Shown: positions 1 to 9,217, numbered from the stretch's first letter. The stretch: DNA of 64,000 bases from Vibrio jasicida CAIM 1864 = LMG 25398 (GCF_000400365.1 NZ_BAOG01000026.1:1-64000), one strand, 5' to 3'. Made by a program: numbers and translations. Notes: generated from the sequence alone by a model not told the origin.

Positions 1-510
1 GCGCAACAGAACACAACAGACCCGCTAACTAAAGTCCATAACCGCCGCTACCTTCCTAGCTGGTTGGAAAATATGGCTCGTCGCAGTCCAGATAGAAAGT
101 TTGCCTTAGCGGTCATTGATATCGACCACTTCAAATCGTTCAATGACCAATACGGGCACGACTTAGGCGATAAGATGCTGATACATGTCGCCACTATTTT
201 GGATGAGGCGACACGCTCTGGCGATCTTTTAGTTCGTTGGGGTGGTGAAGAGTTTGTATTATTGTTCGAAATCCGTCACGTCGACGACTGTGCAAAAACA
301 CTCAACCGTTTGAGACTTGCAGTAGAAAACAACAATCTAGAGGTTGACTCACAGTCGCTAAGCGCCACAATCTCTCTCGGCGCGGTCAACGAGTTAAGCG
401 CTCAATCGATCAAACAAGAGTGGGATAAGTGGTTCTTTGCCGCGGACCAAGCTCTGTATGATGCCAAACAAGCTGGTCGTAACCAGCACAAAATTCACTC
501 GACGTCATAG
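1..510 (+). CDS. Diguanylate cyclase (GGDEF), C-terminal part
   Basis: The frame is open to base 1, so the gene begins upstream of the window and only the catalytic part is present. It would make cyclic di-GMP from two GTP. The visible part starts with DPLTKVHNRR, the usual entry to a GGDEF domain, and contains the active-site motif GGEEF. An RSGD motif lies five residues before that motif and matches the RxxD product-inhibition I-site. The end, with DQALYDAKQAGRN, is the normal GGDEF C-terminus, so nothing is missing downstream. The missing N-terminus probably holds a sensor or membrane domain, which I cannot see. Whether the enzyme is active is inferred from the intact motif. Confidence 0.93.
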   Translation, partial: AQQNTTDPLTKVHNRRYLPSWLENMARRSPDRKFALAVIDIDHFKSFNDQYGHDLGDKMLIHVATILDEATRSGDLLVRWGGEEFVLLFEIRHVDDCAKTLNRLRLAVENNNLEVDSQSLSATISLGAVNELSAQSIKQEWDKWFFAADQALYDAKQAGRNQHKIHSTS

Positions 511-519
511 AAAAGCACA

Positions 520-855
520 ATGAAAAAAATATGGATTCTTGCTGCATTTGCCCCTTTCTTTTTGGCTGCATGCAGTAACCAACAAGCTTCCCAACTTGGA
601 ATGCGAAGTAGCAGTGTTAATGTGTACGCTCAGCAAATGAGTAACATGCAATTATGCGAAACGCTCTACTACAATCGCGCCACAAATCAAACTCGAGTAG
701 CAATCGGTGCTGAATTCAACCGTCGCGGTTTGAACAAGAAATGGTGCGATAAAGAATTTAAGAAGTTTTATGTTGAAAAGGTAGTTGACGGTCTGCTGTC
801 TCGTAAAGAACAAGCCCCTACAGAATCTGAGGCAACCATACAACCTGCCATATAA
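520..855 (+). CDS. Small lipoprotein of unknown function
   Basis: A 111-residue protein starting with a charged MKK, a hydrophobic stretch and a lipobox LAAC, so it should be lipidated on Cys18 after signal peptidase II cleavage. The mature part is about 94 residues, with Cys46 and Cys76 and no family I recognise. It starts 9 bp after the diguanylate cyclase stop and is followed by a strong terminator, so the two genes are probably one transcript. The lipoprotein may help the cyclase sense envelope state, but that is only a guess from position. The ribosome binding site is weak (an AG-rich run before the ATG), which suggests translational coupling. Confidence 0.8.
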   Translation: MKKIWILAAFAPFFLAACSNQQASQLGMRSSSVNVYAQQMSNMQLCETLYYNRATNQTRVAIGAEFNRRGLNKKWCDKEFKKFYVEKVVDGLLSRKEQAPTESEATIQPAI

Positions 856-870
856 ATCACCCCATTCCAT

Positions 871-906
871 AAAAAGCAGGAAATTACTCTAGTTTTCCTG
901 CTTTTT
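871..906 (+). terminator. Rho-independent terminator
   Basis: A perfect 13-bp stem (871-883 with 894-906) with the core GCAGGAAA and a 10-base loop, ending in a T run. It lies 16 bp after the lipoprotein stop. The A run on the left arm would also let it work on the other strand. Confidence 0.85.
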
Positions 907-1111
907 AAACACGCTATCTTCCAGTCAAATATCTAGAATCCCAAGTGACTTCAAGCAGTTAACGTCAAGATAATGTCGTGCGTCGAAAAATGAACGTAAA
1001 TAAGATGTAAACAGTTTTCGTCTCCTTAGTTAACCGCTAGCTTTGTTTAGACCTGTTTAAAGGAGTATCGAACAGGGACAAAAATTCCAAACAAAGACAA
1101 TGAGGTCACAA

Positions 1112-2890
1112 ATGGAAACACGCATTAATCGCCTATTCGCCGCGATGTTGGCAGTAGGTATTTCTCCTGCCGTCTCGGCATACGATCCGCTCTATTCAGA
1201 GCAATGGCACTTAAACAACACAGGACAAACGGCGTTCGCGGCCAATCCTGCGGTTGCGGGTAACGATTTAAACACCAACCTGACACAAGCAATGGGTATT
1301 GCTGGCGTTGGGGTGAAAGTTGCCGTTATCGATTCTGGTGTTCAAATCGACCACCCAGACCTTGCAGGTAACGTAGTCACAGGCAGCAGAAACTTTGTTG
1401 AAGACTCTTCATTCCCAGCCGACTACCCAGTCGATGCAAATGGTCACGGTACTGCCGTTGCCGGTTTGATCAGTGCTGTCGGTAATAACGGTGAAGGCGT
1501 TCGCGGTGTCGCTTCTCGCTCTTCTTTGATGGGCTTTAACTGGCTCGCTAACCAAACGCTTGAAGGTTGGTTAATTTCTCACGGTGCAGACGCGTCTACC
1601 AGCGACGTGCGCGTATTCAACCAAAGTTATGGCTTTAGCCCACTTACCCCTATTCCATTCGACGAGAATGATCCTCAGTTCAAACTCGAAATGGATGTAA
1701 TGAAAGATGTGAGTGAAAGTAACGCATGGGGCCGTGGAGCAGTCTTCGTTAAGTCTGCAGGTAACGGTTATCGTTACTTCAATACTGGCCGATTCTTCGT
1801 TCTTCCAGGCGATTTCTTCGCCGGTGGTGGTAACAAAGGCTTACCAATGCACAACTCACAGCAGTCTTATGACAACGCAAGTTACTACAACCTAGTCACT
1901 AGTGCATTACGTGCCGATGGTACACGTGCAAGTTACTCGTCTGTAGGTACAAACGTTTGGGTTGCTGCACCAGCGGGTGAATACGGCCAAGACTTTCCAG
2001 CAATGGTAACAACGGATTTAATGGGCTGTGAAGAAGGTCAAAACACCAGCGCAGATTTGGGTATTAATGGCTTGCATGGCGGTACAGAGCAAGATCCAAA
2101 CTGTAACTACACCAGCACGATGAATGGTACGTCTTCTGCTGCTCCAAACACCTCTGGTGCGATTGCCGCAATCATGTCGACAAACCACGCGTTATCAGCT
2201 CGTGATGTTCGTGCTCTTCTTGCAGAAACAGCAAGTGTCACGGACAAAGATCACCCAGGTGTTGCACTTGAATTTGTCAACAACCAAGGTGAAGTTGTCA
2301 GTTATGAAGCTATTTCACCATGGCAAAAAAACGCAGCGGGCGTTGATTTCCATTCCTTCTATGGTTTTGGTGCCGTTAACCTAGATGAAGCAATGAAGCG
2401 TGCACGTATGACAAACAACGTTCTACCTGCACAAGTCATTACGCCATGGGCAAACAATGCAACTGAAGTGAGCGTTCCAGATGCAAGCTTAACGGGCGGC
2501 TCTTCTGCTGTTGCGATCACTGAAGACTTAACGGTTGAGTCTGTTCAAGTTAAGCTAACGCTGGAACACTCACGCCTACCAGATTTGGCAATTGAACTAA
2601 TTTCTCCAGCAGGTACGCGTTCTGTTCTACAAACGCCTCGCAACGGCCTTGTTGGTCAATCACTTGATCCAACAGTGGCAGGTTATGAAAACCAACTAAT
2701 GCTGTCGAACCAGTTCTACGGTGAGAATGCGAAAGGCGAATGGACGCTACGCGCGATCGATACCAACGGTGATGAAGTATTCTCATTCATTGCATATTTC
2801 AACTCTTCTGCTATCTATGATGTACCGATGGCAAACAACGCACAACCAGGGGTTATAAAAAACTGGTCTATGCGCATCTTCGGTCACTAA
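1112..2890 (+). CDS. Secreted subtilisin-family (S8) serine protease with P domain
   Basis: An extracellular serine endopeptidase of the kexin/proprotein-convertase-like group. Counting from the upstream ATG at 1100, the catalytic Asp is at 78 (VIDSGV), His at 116 (NGHGT), the oxyanion Asn at 222 (SAGNG) and Ser at 345 (NGTSSAAP). A P (Homo B) domain fills roughly 450-580, ending with GEWTLRAIDTNGD. I prefer the ATG at 1112 because GAGG sits 6 bp before it, giving 592 residues. A signal peptide ends near VSA. There is no obvious N-terminal propeptide: the protein goes almost directly into the catalytic domain. This matches the Aeromonas sobria protease ASP, which relies on a separate chaperone gene downstream; a gene in that position follows here. 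Exact substrates are unknown. Confidence 0.93.
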   Translation: METRINRLFAAMLAVGISPAVSAYDPLYSEQWHLNNTGQTAFAANPAVAGNDLNTNLTQAMGIAGVGVKVAVIDSGVQIDHPDLAGNVVTGSRNFVEDSSFPADYPVDANGHGTAVAGLISAVGNNGEGVRGVASRSSLMGFNWLANQTLEGWLISHGADASTSDVRVFNQSYGFSPLTPIPFDENDPQFKLEMDVMKDVSESNAWGRGAVFVKSAGNGYRYFNTGRFFVLPGDFFAGGGNKGLPMHNSQQSYDNASYYNLVTSALRADGTRASYSSVGTNVWVAAPAGEYGQDFPAMVTTDLMGCEEGQNTSADLGINGLHGGTEQDPNCNYTSTMNGTSSAAPNTSGAIAAIMSTNHALSARDVRALLAETASVTDKDHPGVALEFVNNQGEVVSYEAISPWQKNAAGVDFHSFYGFGAVNLDEAMKRARMTNNVLPAQVITPWANNATEVSVPDASLTGGSSAVAITEDLTVESVQVKLTLEHSRLPDLAIELISPAGTRSVLQTPRNGLVGQSLDPTVAGYENQLMLSNQFYGENAKGEWTLRAIDTNGDEVFSFIAYFNSSAIYDVPMANNAQPGVIKNWSMRIFGH

Positions 2891-2902
2891 GGAGTCAATC
2901 AC

Positions 2903-3346
2903 ATGAAATTTATGACTTTTTCTATTCTGGCTCTTTCAACAATGGCGGCAACTGCAAGTGCACAGCAATTGGCAGAGCAACCAACTCCTGAGCTATTCGT
3001 CGCTTCTGACGCGTTAGAAGTTAACGGCCAAGACTACCGTAAGCTATCAGTCGATAACTTATCTGAAGCCGCTGAACTGCATGCAGGTGATGAGGTGTTT
3101 AAGAACGCGTTTAGTAACGTATCTGAAGCCACAGGCCTTATCTTTGTAACAGTAAAAAGTCCTACGGATGCAAAGGCTGTAGCAAAGGAGCTGAAACTTG
3201 AAGTTGTCTTCGCACAAGGTGAATCCGCGGTGTTTAAAGCATCAGAAGGCCAAGATCTTCTTGGCATCAGTGATTACCTAAATGCGGACAGTCGCGTAAA
3301 AGCGTCTAAAATTGAACTAAACAGCGGTAAATACCGTGCACAATAA
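2903..3346 (+). CDS. Small exported protein, probable chaperone of the upstream protease
   Basis: A 147-residue protein with a clear signal peptide (MKF, hydrophobic stretch, cut near ASA) and no cysteines in the mature part. It starts 12 bp after the protease stop with AGGAG before the ATG, so the two are co-transcribed and end at one terminator. I do not see a named domain with certainty. In Aeromonas the P-domain protease ASP is followed by ORF2, an exported protein of about the same size (roughly 150 residues) needed for folding and then released. Position, size and export fit that role. A dedicated inhibitor (immunity to self-digestion) is the main alternative. Function is inferred from context. 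Confidence 0.8.
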   Translation: MKFMTFSILALSTMAATASAQQLAEQPTPELFVASDALEVNGQDYRKLSVDNLSEAAELHAGDEVFKNAFSNVSEATGLIFVTVKSPTDAKAVAKELKLEVVFAQGESAVFKASEGQDLLGISDYLNADSRVKASKIELNSGKYRAQ

Positions 3347-3373
3347 TTCTCTAGCAAGAGAAGTTGGCTGATA

Positions 3374-3406
3374 AAAATGCCTCAGCAATCGCTGAGGCAT
3401 TTTCTT
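3374..3406 (+). terminator. Rho-independent terminator
   Basis: A perfect 13-bp stem (3374-3386 with 3391-3403), core GCCTCAGC, loop AATC, then T-rich. It closes the protease/chaperone unit, and the A-rich left arm would also serve the alkaline phosphatase gene coming from the other side. Confidence 0.9.
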
Positions 3407-3428
3407 TACTAATCAGCTTCAATCTAAT

Positions 3429-4718
3429 TTATTGAATAAACCCGATCAACTTCTTGGCAATATCGGTATTGTTCTGTGAGCCCACAAACTTATCAGCCCC
3501 TTTCCCGTAAGCGAACACTTGAACATCAACAGCGGTATGGCCCTTCGTCGTCCAACCAGTAAAACTCTTCTTGTTGATGATGTCTTTCACTTCTTTATAA
3601 AGCGCTTTCGCTGGTTCTTCACTTAATTTCGCATAAGCGAGTTGTCTACCTTGCTCTTTCGACAATTCCCAATCCACAGAAGCATTCCATGTTTTGATCA
3701 TATCGTGAGACTGCGCTAATGACATCGCTAAGGGCCATGCAGTTTGATGAACTCCTTTAATCGCCTCTGTATCCCATTGGTATTGTCCATTTGCACCGAT
3801 AGTTAAACCGCCTGTGGAGTGGTCAGCCGTCACCACCAACAAAGTGTCTGGATGCGCATCGACATAAGCTTTCGCCAATTCAATCGATTTGGCAAAGTCA
3901 TCCATTTCTGCCATCGCGCACGCAATGTCGTTCGCGTGGCCACACCAATCAATTTGACTGCCTTCAATCATAACGAAAAAACCGTTATCTCGACGTTGCA
4001 GCAGTGAGAGAGCTTTGTTGGTCATTTCCTCTAGACGAGTGGGATTCTCATCAAGCGCAAATGGAAATGCCTTATCTGCGAACAGGCCTAACGCAGGTAA
4101 AGTTTGCAATGCAGGAAGGTCTTTGAAATCGGTAATGTACTGGTAACCTTGCTGTTTAAATTCTTCAACCAAATTGCGATCTTCACGTTCAAAATAACGC
4201 ACACCGCCACCAAGTAATAAATCAACAGGTAACTGATCATCGACTTTGTTATCAATGTAGTCATTGGCAATCTCATCATAGTTTCGACGAGATTCATTGT
4301 GAGCTGCAAAGCTCGCTGGCGTGGCGTGATTAATTTGTGACGTTGCAACTAATCCAGTCGTCATCCCCTGCTCTTTTGCCATCTCAAGCATGGTTTTAAC
4401 TGGCTTTTTATCGACATCAACCGCCACAGCACCGTTATAACTCTTAATGCCACTGCTCAGTGCCGTCGCGCTTGCTGCACTGTCAGTAACATAGGTGACG
4501 TCATCAGGATACGTCTTTGCCATACCAACTAAGATCGAGTCAAACACCGTCGGCTCAATCTCTTTTGTGGCTGGGTCATCATGATAATAACGGTAGGCAG
4601 AGGTAAAGGCAGGTCCCATCCCATCACCAATCATATAGATGATGTTTTTAGGCGCCTCGCTGGCAAAGACAGGACTGGCAAATAAGCAGGCAGTTATTAG
4701 AGGGGTTTTCAGTTTCAT
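3429..4718 (-). CDS. Periplasmic alkaline phosphatase
   Basis: A 429-residue exported phosphomonoesterase of the PhoA superfamily, releasing phosphate from organic esters. A signal peptide ends near VFA. Metal and catalytic motifs are intact: MIGDGMG with Asp32, the nucleophile Ser80 in VTDSAAS, SQIDWCGH and TADHSTGG. The length is close to the family norm. It is transcribed alone, back to back with the protease unit. I looked for a Pho box in the 140 bp upstream and found no convincing pair of CTGTCAT-like repeats, so phosphate control is not shown by the sequence. The exact subfamily relative to E. coli PhoA is not resolved. Confidence 0.93.
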   Translation of the reverse strand: MKLKTPLITACLFASPVFASEAPKNIIYMIGDGMGPAFTSAYRYYHDDPATKEIEPTVFDSILVGMAKTYPDDVTYVTDSAASATALSSGIKSYNGAVAVDVDKKPVKTMLEMAKEQGMTTGLVATSQINHATPASFAAHNESRRNYDEIANDYIDNKVDDQLPVDLLLGGGVRYFEREDRNLVEEFKQQGYQYITDFKDLPALQTLPALGLFADKAFPFALDENPTRLEEMTNKALSLLQRRDNGFFVMIEGSQIDWCGHANDIACAMAEMDDFAKSIELAKAYVDAHPDTLLVVTADHSTGGLTIGANGQYQWDTEAIKGVHQTAWPLAMSLAQSHDMIKTWNASVDWELSKEQGRQLAYAKLSEEPAKALYKEVKDIINKKSFTGWTTKGHTAVDVQVFAYGKGADKFVGSQNNTDIAKKLIGFIQ

Positions 4719-4856
4719 ATCTCATCCATGACATAATGCGATGATGCCAATATGGCACTCATCAACTTGAGTATCGTTCTAATGTTAAAGCATTAACGAA
4801 TACTATCATGCAGTTAGGATGAAACATGGCGTTAGTTCATAGTTTTACAACGCACA

Positions 4857-5786
4857 TCATTTCTTAAATAAGATAACCTCAGTGCGCAGCTCAGCCTGCT
4901 CAGTATCATGCGGACTGTTTAAGTAGCGTTCAATACCTAAAGGTTTGTTTTTCACTTTAACACCATCATGCCGAGTCACACTCATCGCCATTGACCACGC
5001 ATTACCCAGAAACCAATATTCACCTTTATGCTCCACAACAAAGGTGTCACTGGCAGGAATGGTTCCCGCAACAAAATCCCTCATCGCGGCAACGCCAGCT
5101 TTAACTGGTAAACAGGTAATAAATTCAAAGTATCCACGCTTCATGTCCATGGATAAGTAATAGCAAAAGAGCTCCCCGGTCACAGGTAGCTTCTCTTTTT
5201 CTACGAGGTCAAATAATCGTTCAATGTGATCTTGCATGATTGGTCCCAGATCATTCATCATGCCGGAACCCGTTAAGCCAATGTAGTTAATTTCATTTTG
5301 CTGACGACTACCGACTTCAACCAATTCAGATAAGACAGTTCCGGTCTCTAATTGGCGCTTCAGCATGCGCAGCCCACGTTCATAGTCCATCTCAATCATG
5401 CTTTTAAACATGCCTTTCAAGAAGAATAAAAACCACGGCACGCTTGATTGCATCTGCCATTCCACCACAGATCCTTTCTCTGATGGCGTGACGATTAACG
5501 TCACTTTCGCATGACTTTTAAAAGGGCGGAAAAAGTGCAATTCCATATCTAAACGATGTTCTTGTGTGCTCTCTAAGACCATAGCCCCAGTACCAACACG
5601 CTTCCCGTTCCACTGATAGCCGGAACCGACCAGCCCCTGCTCATTGCTGTAAGTTAGCTCGCAATCCGGCTCTAAAATAAGCCAAGGAGACCATTCCGGC
5701 CAATTCTTAAAATCTTTGAGGTAATCGATAATCTCGCTTTGCGTCTTTTCGATTTCAACGCTCTTACTTACGTGGTACGAAAGCAT
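4857..5786 (-). CDS. SRPBCC domain fused to GyrI/AraC-type effector-binding domain
   Basis: A 309-residue cytoplasmic protein. Residues 1-150 look like a polyketide-cyclase/SRPBCC ligand-binding fold (KNWPEWSPW near the start, GTGAMVL, WQMQSSVP). Residues 155-309 look like the GyrI-like small-molecule-binding domain found at the end of AraC regulators. There is no DNA-binding domain. AAGGAG lies 7 bp before the ATG. Such fusions are usually annotated as transcriptional activator-like proteins but probably bind a hydrophobic or cationic ligand. It is a monocistronic gene between the phosphatase and the two-component system. No partner is visible. Confidence 0.75.
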   Translation of the reverse strand: MLSYHVSKSVEIEKTQSEIIDYLKDFKNWPEWSPWLILEPDCELTYSNEQGLVGSGYQWNGKRVGTGAMVLESTQEHRLDMELHFFRPFKSHAKVTLIVTPSEKGSVVEWQMQSSVPWFLFFLKGMFKSMIEMDYERGLRMLKRQLETGTVLSELVEVGSRQQNEINYIGLTGSGMMNDLGPIMQDHIERLFDLVEKEKLPVTGELFCYYLSMDMKRGYFEFITCLPVKAGVAAMRDFVAGTIPASDTFVVEHKGEYWFLGNAWSMAMSVTRHDGVKVKNKPLGIERYLNSPHDTEQAELRTEVILFKK

Positions 5787-5867
5787 AGTCGCTCCTTGAG
5801 TTTCCCTTCCACTCCCTAGAGTCTAATTCATATCAGTGTTTTTTCTTTTTTCACTGGCAGTTAGGTA

Positions 5868-5897
5868 CAAAAAACCAGAGTGAAATCTCTGGCTTTT
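5868..5897 (-). terminator. Rho-independent terminator of the two-component operon
   Basis: Read on the minus strand, GCCAGAG pairs with CTCTGGT around a 6-base ATTTCA loop, followed by a run of T. It lies about 45 bp after the histidine kinase stop. Confidence 0.8.
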
Positions 5898-5942
5898 CGT
5901 TATTCACACCGTTCGAAGCACTCCCCTAATCGAAGTGCTCAA

Positions 5943-7184
5943 TCAGGAAACAAAGTCGATTTTGGCCGTAAACCTTACACCATCATCCTCTAATTCAAAC
6001 GGCCAACTCATGCGCTCACAGATGCGTTGCACAATCACAAGCCCACAGCCATAACCGGCATTGTAGGTCTCATTACCATCATGGCGATTCACAACCACCA
6101 ATTGAGTGCTATTCAGTTCAATCTCGATGTCACCAACGCTGTAGCTGAATGCATTCTTAATCAGGTTATTGATCACAATGGTGATAAAACTCTCAGGCGC
6201 ATGCACCACACCACTGTCTTTTTCACTTAACTGGTACTCTGCACCTTGTTTAGCAAACAGAGGAGCAAGCTCTTCTAGCTGTTGATTGAGGCAAATAATC
6301 AATTCATGGTCGCCGTAGTGCTGCGGCTCAACATTCTCTTTCCCTAACAGTAAGAAAGCTTCCGTTAGAACCCGCATTTCTTCACTGGCCAGTTGAAGAC
6401 GCGCAATGGCTTTTTGCGCGACGCGTGGTTGATCTGGCACTCGGCTTAAAATATCTGCAGAGCCTTTTATTACCATGATGGGCGTTCGAAGTTCGTGTGA
6501 TGCAAATCGGCTAAACTCTTGCTCTCGTCGGAAGTAACCTGCGATGTTGTTTTTACTGTCCAGCAAAGTTTGCTCAATATGTCGGGTTTCACTGAACTTA
6601 GTATCGACTTCAAACGCGGGTTGGTCCGGCGGCATACAGCCGATTTTGCCTTCAATTTTAGCCAGTGGACGAGAAAGAATTCGCACCATGTAAACACCGT
6701 AGCCAACCATGATGATGGAAAACAAGCCACCCAAGAAAAAAGTAAACTGATGCAACGAGCTTTCGTACTCATCCAGATAATCATCGGAATCATCTTGAAA
6801 GACGATGTACATCAATCCTTCACCAGATGGGTGCTCGAAGACAACAAAGTGCTTATCCTCTTCACCTAATAGGTATTCATAGAAGCCTGGAAACTTAAAC
6901 GACAGCAACCAATCAGGTGTCGGAGCTTTGCTCCAGTAGGAATCAAACTCCATCACGTTTGGCAAAGGGGCATCCCAACCCTGCTTTTTGTAATTCTCTT
7001 TGTATAGAACCACTTCAGTATCGAGCCAGTGATGCAAGCTCAACACTTCCAGTTTGTTCTCTGCCACATAAATTAATGACCAAAACAACGTAAACATCGC
7101 AAACGTCATAAGGCCAAAACCCCAACGAATTTTGCGATAAATGCTTGGGTAATCTTTATGCTTTAAGTCGGTAACCTTGTCCAT
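5943..7184 (-). CDS. Membrane sensor histidine kinase
   Basis: A 413-residue inner-membrane kinase with two membrane segments (about 20-41 and 147-170) enclosing a periplasmic loop of about 105 residues that probably senses the signal. The H-box FASHELRTP has phospho-acceptor His230. The ATPase domain shows NNLIKNAFSYS (N box) and GYGCGLVIVQ (G box); the usual DxGxG segment is weak, replaced by VNRHDGNET. The gene overlaps the end of the response regulator by 29 bp, so the two are translationally coupled. The periplasmic domain is acidic and aromatic-rich, and I do not recognise its ligand. Confidence 0.9.
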   Translation of the reverse strand: MDKVTDLKHKDYPSIYRKIRWGFGLMTFAMFTLFWSLIYVAENKLEVLSLHHWLDTEVVLYKENYKKQGWDAPLPNVMEFDSYWSKAPTPDWLLSFKFPGFYEYLLGEEDKHFVVFEHPSGEGLMYIVFQDDSDDYLDEYESSLHQFTFFLGGLFSIIMVGYGVYMVRILSRPLAKIEGKIGCMPPDQPAFEVDTKFSETRHIEQTLLDSKNNIAGYFRREQEFSRFASHELRTPIMVIKGSADILSRVPDQPRVAQKAIARLQLASEEMRVLTEAFLLLGKENVEPQHYGDHELIICLNQQLEELAPLFAKQGAEYQLSEKDSGVVHAPESFITIVINNLIKNAFSYSVGDIEIELNSTQLVVVNRHDGNETYNAGYGCGLVIVQRICERMSWPFELEDDGVRFTAKIDFVS

Positions 7185-7824
7185 GAATGGTCTCTAATCT
7201 AGAATCATCAAACCCTTTGTCAAGTGCAGTTCTTAGCCCGTAAATATGACTACGCAACGCATCACTGCCCGGAGGTTCATCCCCCCAGACATCCTCAATA
7301 ACTTCGGTTCGAGATACCGATGCCGGAGCCCGCTTTAATAACAGTTTTAAGATCTTAGTTTGAATACGACTCAGTTTGAGTGCTTTACCCATTCTTGTGA
7401 CTTGGTCGGTACGCACATCCAAACTAATGTCGGCAAATTTGAGCGTGCCAACATCTTGTCTCGGGCCTCGATTTGCCAGTGCATGCACACGTAAACTCAA
7501 CTCTTGCATTGCAAATGGCTTCATCAAATAGTCGTCACCCCCAGCTTGAAACGCGGCAACTTTGTCGTCTAACGTATCTTTGGCGGTTAAAAATAATATC
7601 GGCGTACCACATAGATACTCTTGACGCAGTTTATGGACGGTACTGATGCCATCAAGTTTCGGCATCATGATGTCCATAATGATCACATCATAATGATTTT
7701 CTTGAATTAAATTTAGCGCGGCCTCTCCATGATAAGCGCAATCTATCGTCATCCCTTCCAATTCCAGATAATCGGCAATAGTTTCTGAAACATTGTGATT
7801 ATCATCGACAATTAATATTTTCAT
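7156..7824 (-). CDS. OmpR-family response regulator
   Basis: A 222-residue regulator when started at MKILIVDD (ATG at 7822-7824, GTGAG upstream). An in-frame start at 7884 would add 20 unlikely residues. The receiver has Asp7/Asp8, phospho-Asp51 in MDIMMP and a Lys in LTAKD. A winged-helix DNA-binding domain with SRIQTKILKLL and HGQGYRL follows. It precedes and overlaps the kinase gene. It is transcribed away from the DUF5666-type lipoprotein gene at 7914, with about 90 bp between the two starts. Control of that lipoprotein by this system is a natural inference but not shown. Confidence 0.93.
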   Translation of the reverse strand: MKILIVDDNHNVSETIADYLELEGMTIDCAYHGEAALNLIQENHYDVIIMDIMMPKLDGISTVHKLRQEYLCGTPILFLTAKDTLDDKVAAFQAGGDDYLMKPFAMQELSLRVHALANRGPRQDVGTLKFADISLDVRTDQVTRMGKALKLSRIQTKILKLLLKRAPASVSRTEVIEDVWGDEPPGSDALRSHIYGLRTALDKGFDDSRLETIHGQGYRLKA

Positions 7825-7913
7825 AGGCTCACGTTTCTTCACGAACACTTCACGATACGCATCATAAGATACAACCAAATTCATAAATAAGCTTTCAAAA
7901 ACAGGTATAAATC

Positions 7914-9095
7914 ATGAAAAAATTAGCGCTTGTAGCCGCAGTGGGCATGGCATTATCGGGTTGTGGTGGTTCTGGTGACGGTGGCAGCTCTTCACCTCAA
8001 CCGGCAGCAAAACCAAGCTCAGCGATTGGTACGGTTGAGTCCGTAAACGAAGCGAAAAGCACCATTACAGTAAATGGCTACACCTACCGCGTTTCTGAAG
8101 TCATGTATGGTTCAAAAGAAACCAACCTTGGCGCCGTTCAGCCAAACATGATGGTTCAAGTGGGTTCTGGAACAGAAAAATCAACAGAGGAACCGGTTGT
8201 TGTTACGCTAGAACCGACCATGACTGGCACGGTGACCGCGATTGACCACATAAACAAAACGTTCACGGTAAACGGTGTTGAACTTCATTTTGAAGGTTTA
8301 AGTGATGAAATCGACCAAGGCGACTGGGTTATGGTGTCTTCACTACCAACCGCTGATGCGGGCTACAAAGTGCTATCCGTCGTTAAGTTTGATTTCGATT
8401 ACAACGGTCCTGATGAAATTGAAGGTCGTATCTCAAGCATTGACACCAATAACGGTACATTCAAACTAGGTGCGAACATCACAGTCTCTTATGACCGAGT
8501 TGATGGTTTGAGCGTTGGCGAATGGGTAGAAGCCGAAGGTACGATGCAAGGCGATGTTTTCATGGCTACAGAAGTTGAAGTCGAAAACTACGACAGCTTG
8601 ATCGGTGATAACGACGTAGAAGGCATTGTTACTTGGGTCGCTAATGACTACAGCCAATTCTCACTAAACTACCGTGGTAACTTCGTTGTCGATAACGCGA
8701 CCCGCTTTGAAGACGGGACTAAAACCGACTTGAAACAAGGCCAAGAAGTTGAAGTAACGTCTGTAATGAAAAATGGCGTTCGCACGGCGACCGAAGTCGA
8801 GATCGACGGCCCAGATTTTGATGGTGACCACGACAGTAACTGGCAAGGTAAAGAGTTTGAATGTGAAGGTGTGGTAACAAACTACAACGTAAACACGGAA
8901 ACGTTCCAAGTTTCACGCTGTGAAAATGATGCAGACCAAGTCATGTCCAACAACACCGTTGTGATTGACGCTCAAACTCGCTTTGAAGGCTTAGAAAAGC
9001 ACAATCTAAACGGCACTAAAGTCGAAATTGAAGGTGTGATCATCAACAACCAAAACGTAGCACGTGAAGTAGAAGCAGAAAGTCACGACGACTAA
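7914..9095 (+). CDS. Lipoprotein with tandem DUF5666-type domains
   Basis: A 393-residue lipoprotein: MKK, hydrophobic core, lipobox LSGC (Cys17), then a Gly/Ser-rich linker. The rest is a string of about five repeats of roughly 70 residues. Each has the pattern G-x-V-x-x-(V/I)-(D/N)-x-x-x-x-T-F-x-(V/L), then a segment like DNATRFEDG and then a short VEVEG/VEIEG segment. This is the pattern of DUF5666, predicted small beta-barrels. The last repeat (from about residue 320) has two Cys and is closely similar to the whole of the next gene. It is divergent from the response regulator, which suggests it is a target or a partner. Role unknown; envelope location is predicted. Confidence 0.8.
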   Translation: MKKLALVAAVGMALSGCGGSGDGGSSSPQPAAKPSSAIGTVESVNEAKSTITVNGYTYRVSEVMYGSKETNLGAVQPNMMVQVGSGTEKSTEEPVVVTLEPTMTGTVTAIDHINKTFTVNGVELHFEGLSDEIDQGDWVMVSSLPTADAGYKVLSVVKFDFDYNGPDEIEGRISSIDTNNGTFKLGANITVSYDRVDGLSVGEWVEAEGTMQGDVFMATEVEVENYDSLIGDNDVEGIVTWVANDYSQFSLNYRGNFVVDNATRFEDGTKTDLKQGQEVEVTSVMKNGVRTATEVEIDGPDFDGDHDSNWQGKEFECEGVVTNYNVNTETFQVSRCENDADQVMSNNTVVIDAQTRFEGLEKHNLNGTKVEIEGVIINNQNVAREVEAESHDD

Positions 9096-9121
9096 CGTAA
9101 TGTAAATACAAGCAAATATTT

Positions 9122-9150
9122 AAGAAGCATCACAATTTGATGCTTCTTTT
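9122..9150 (+). terminator. Rho-independent terminator
   Basis: An 11-bp stem (9122-9132 with 9138-9148) with core GAAGCATC, a 5-base loop and a T tail, 26 bp after the lipoprotein stop. Confidence 0.88.
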
Positions 9151-9217
9151 CCTCCCGTATCGACTTTTCTTCTATCCTCTTTACAACAGATACGTATGAC
9201 CAAATGAGGGATTAATA

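Noticed and set aside
4719..4860. Possible Pho box upstream of the alkaline phosphatase
   Set aside because: Only scattered, partial TGACA-like words are present, without the paired 11-bp spaced repeats expected for PhoB.
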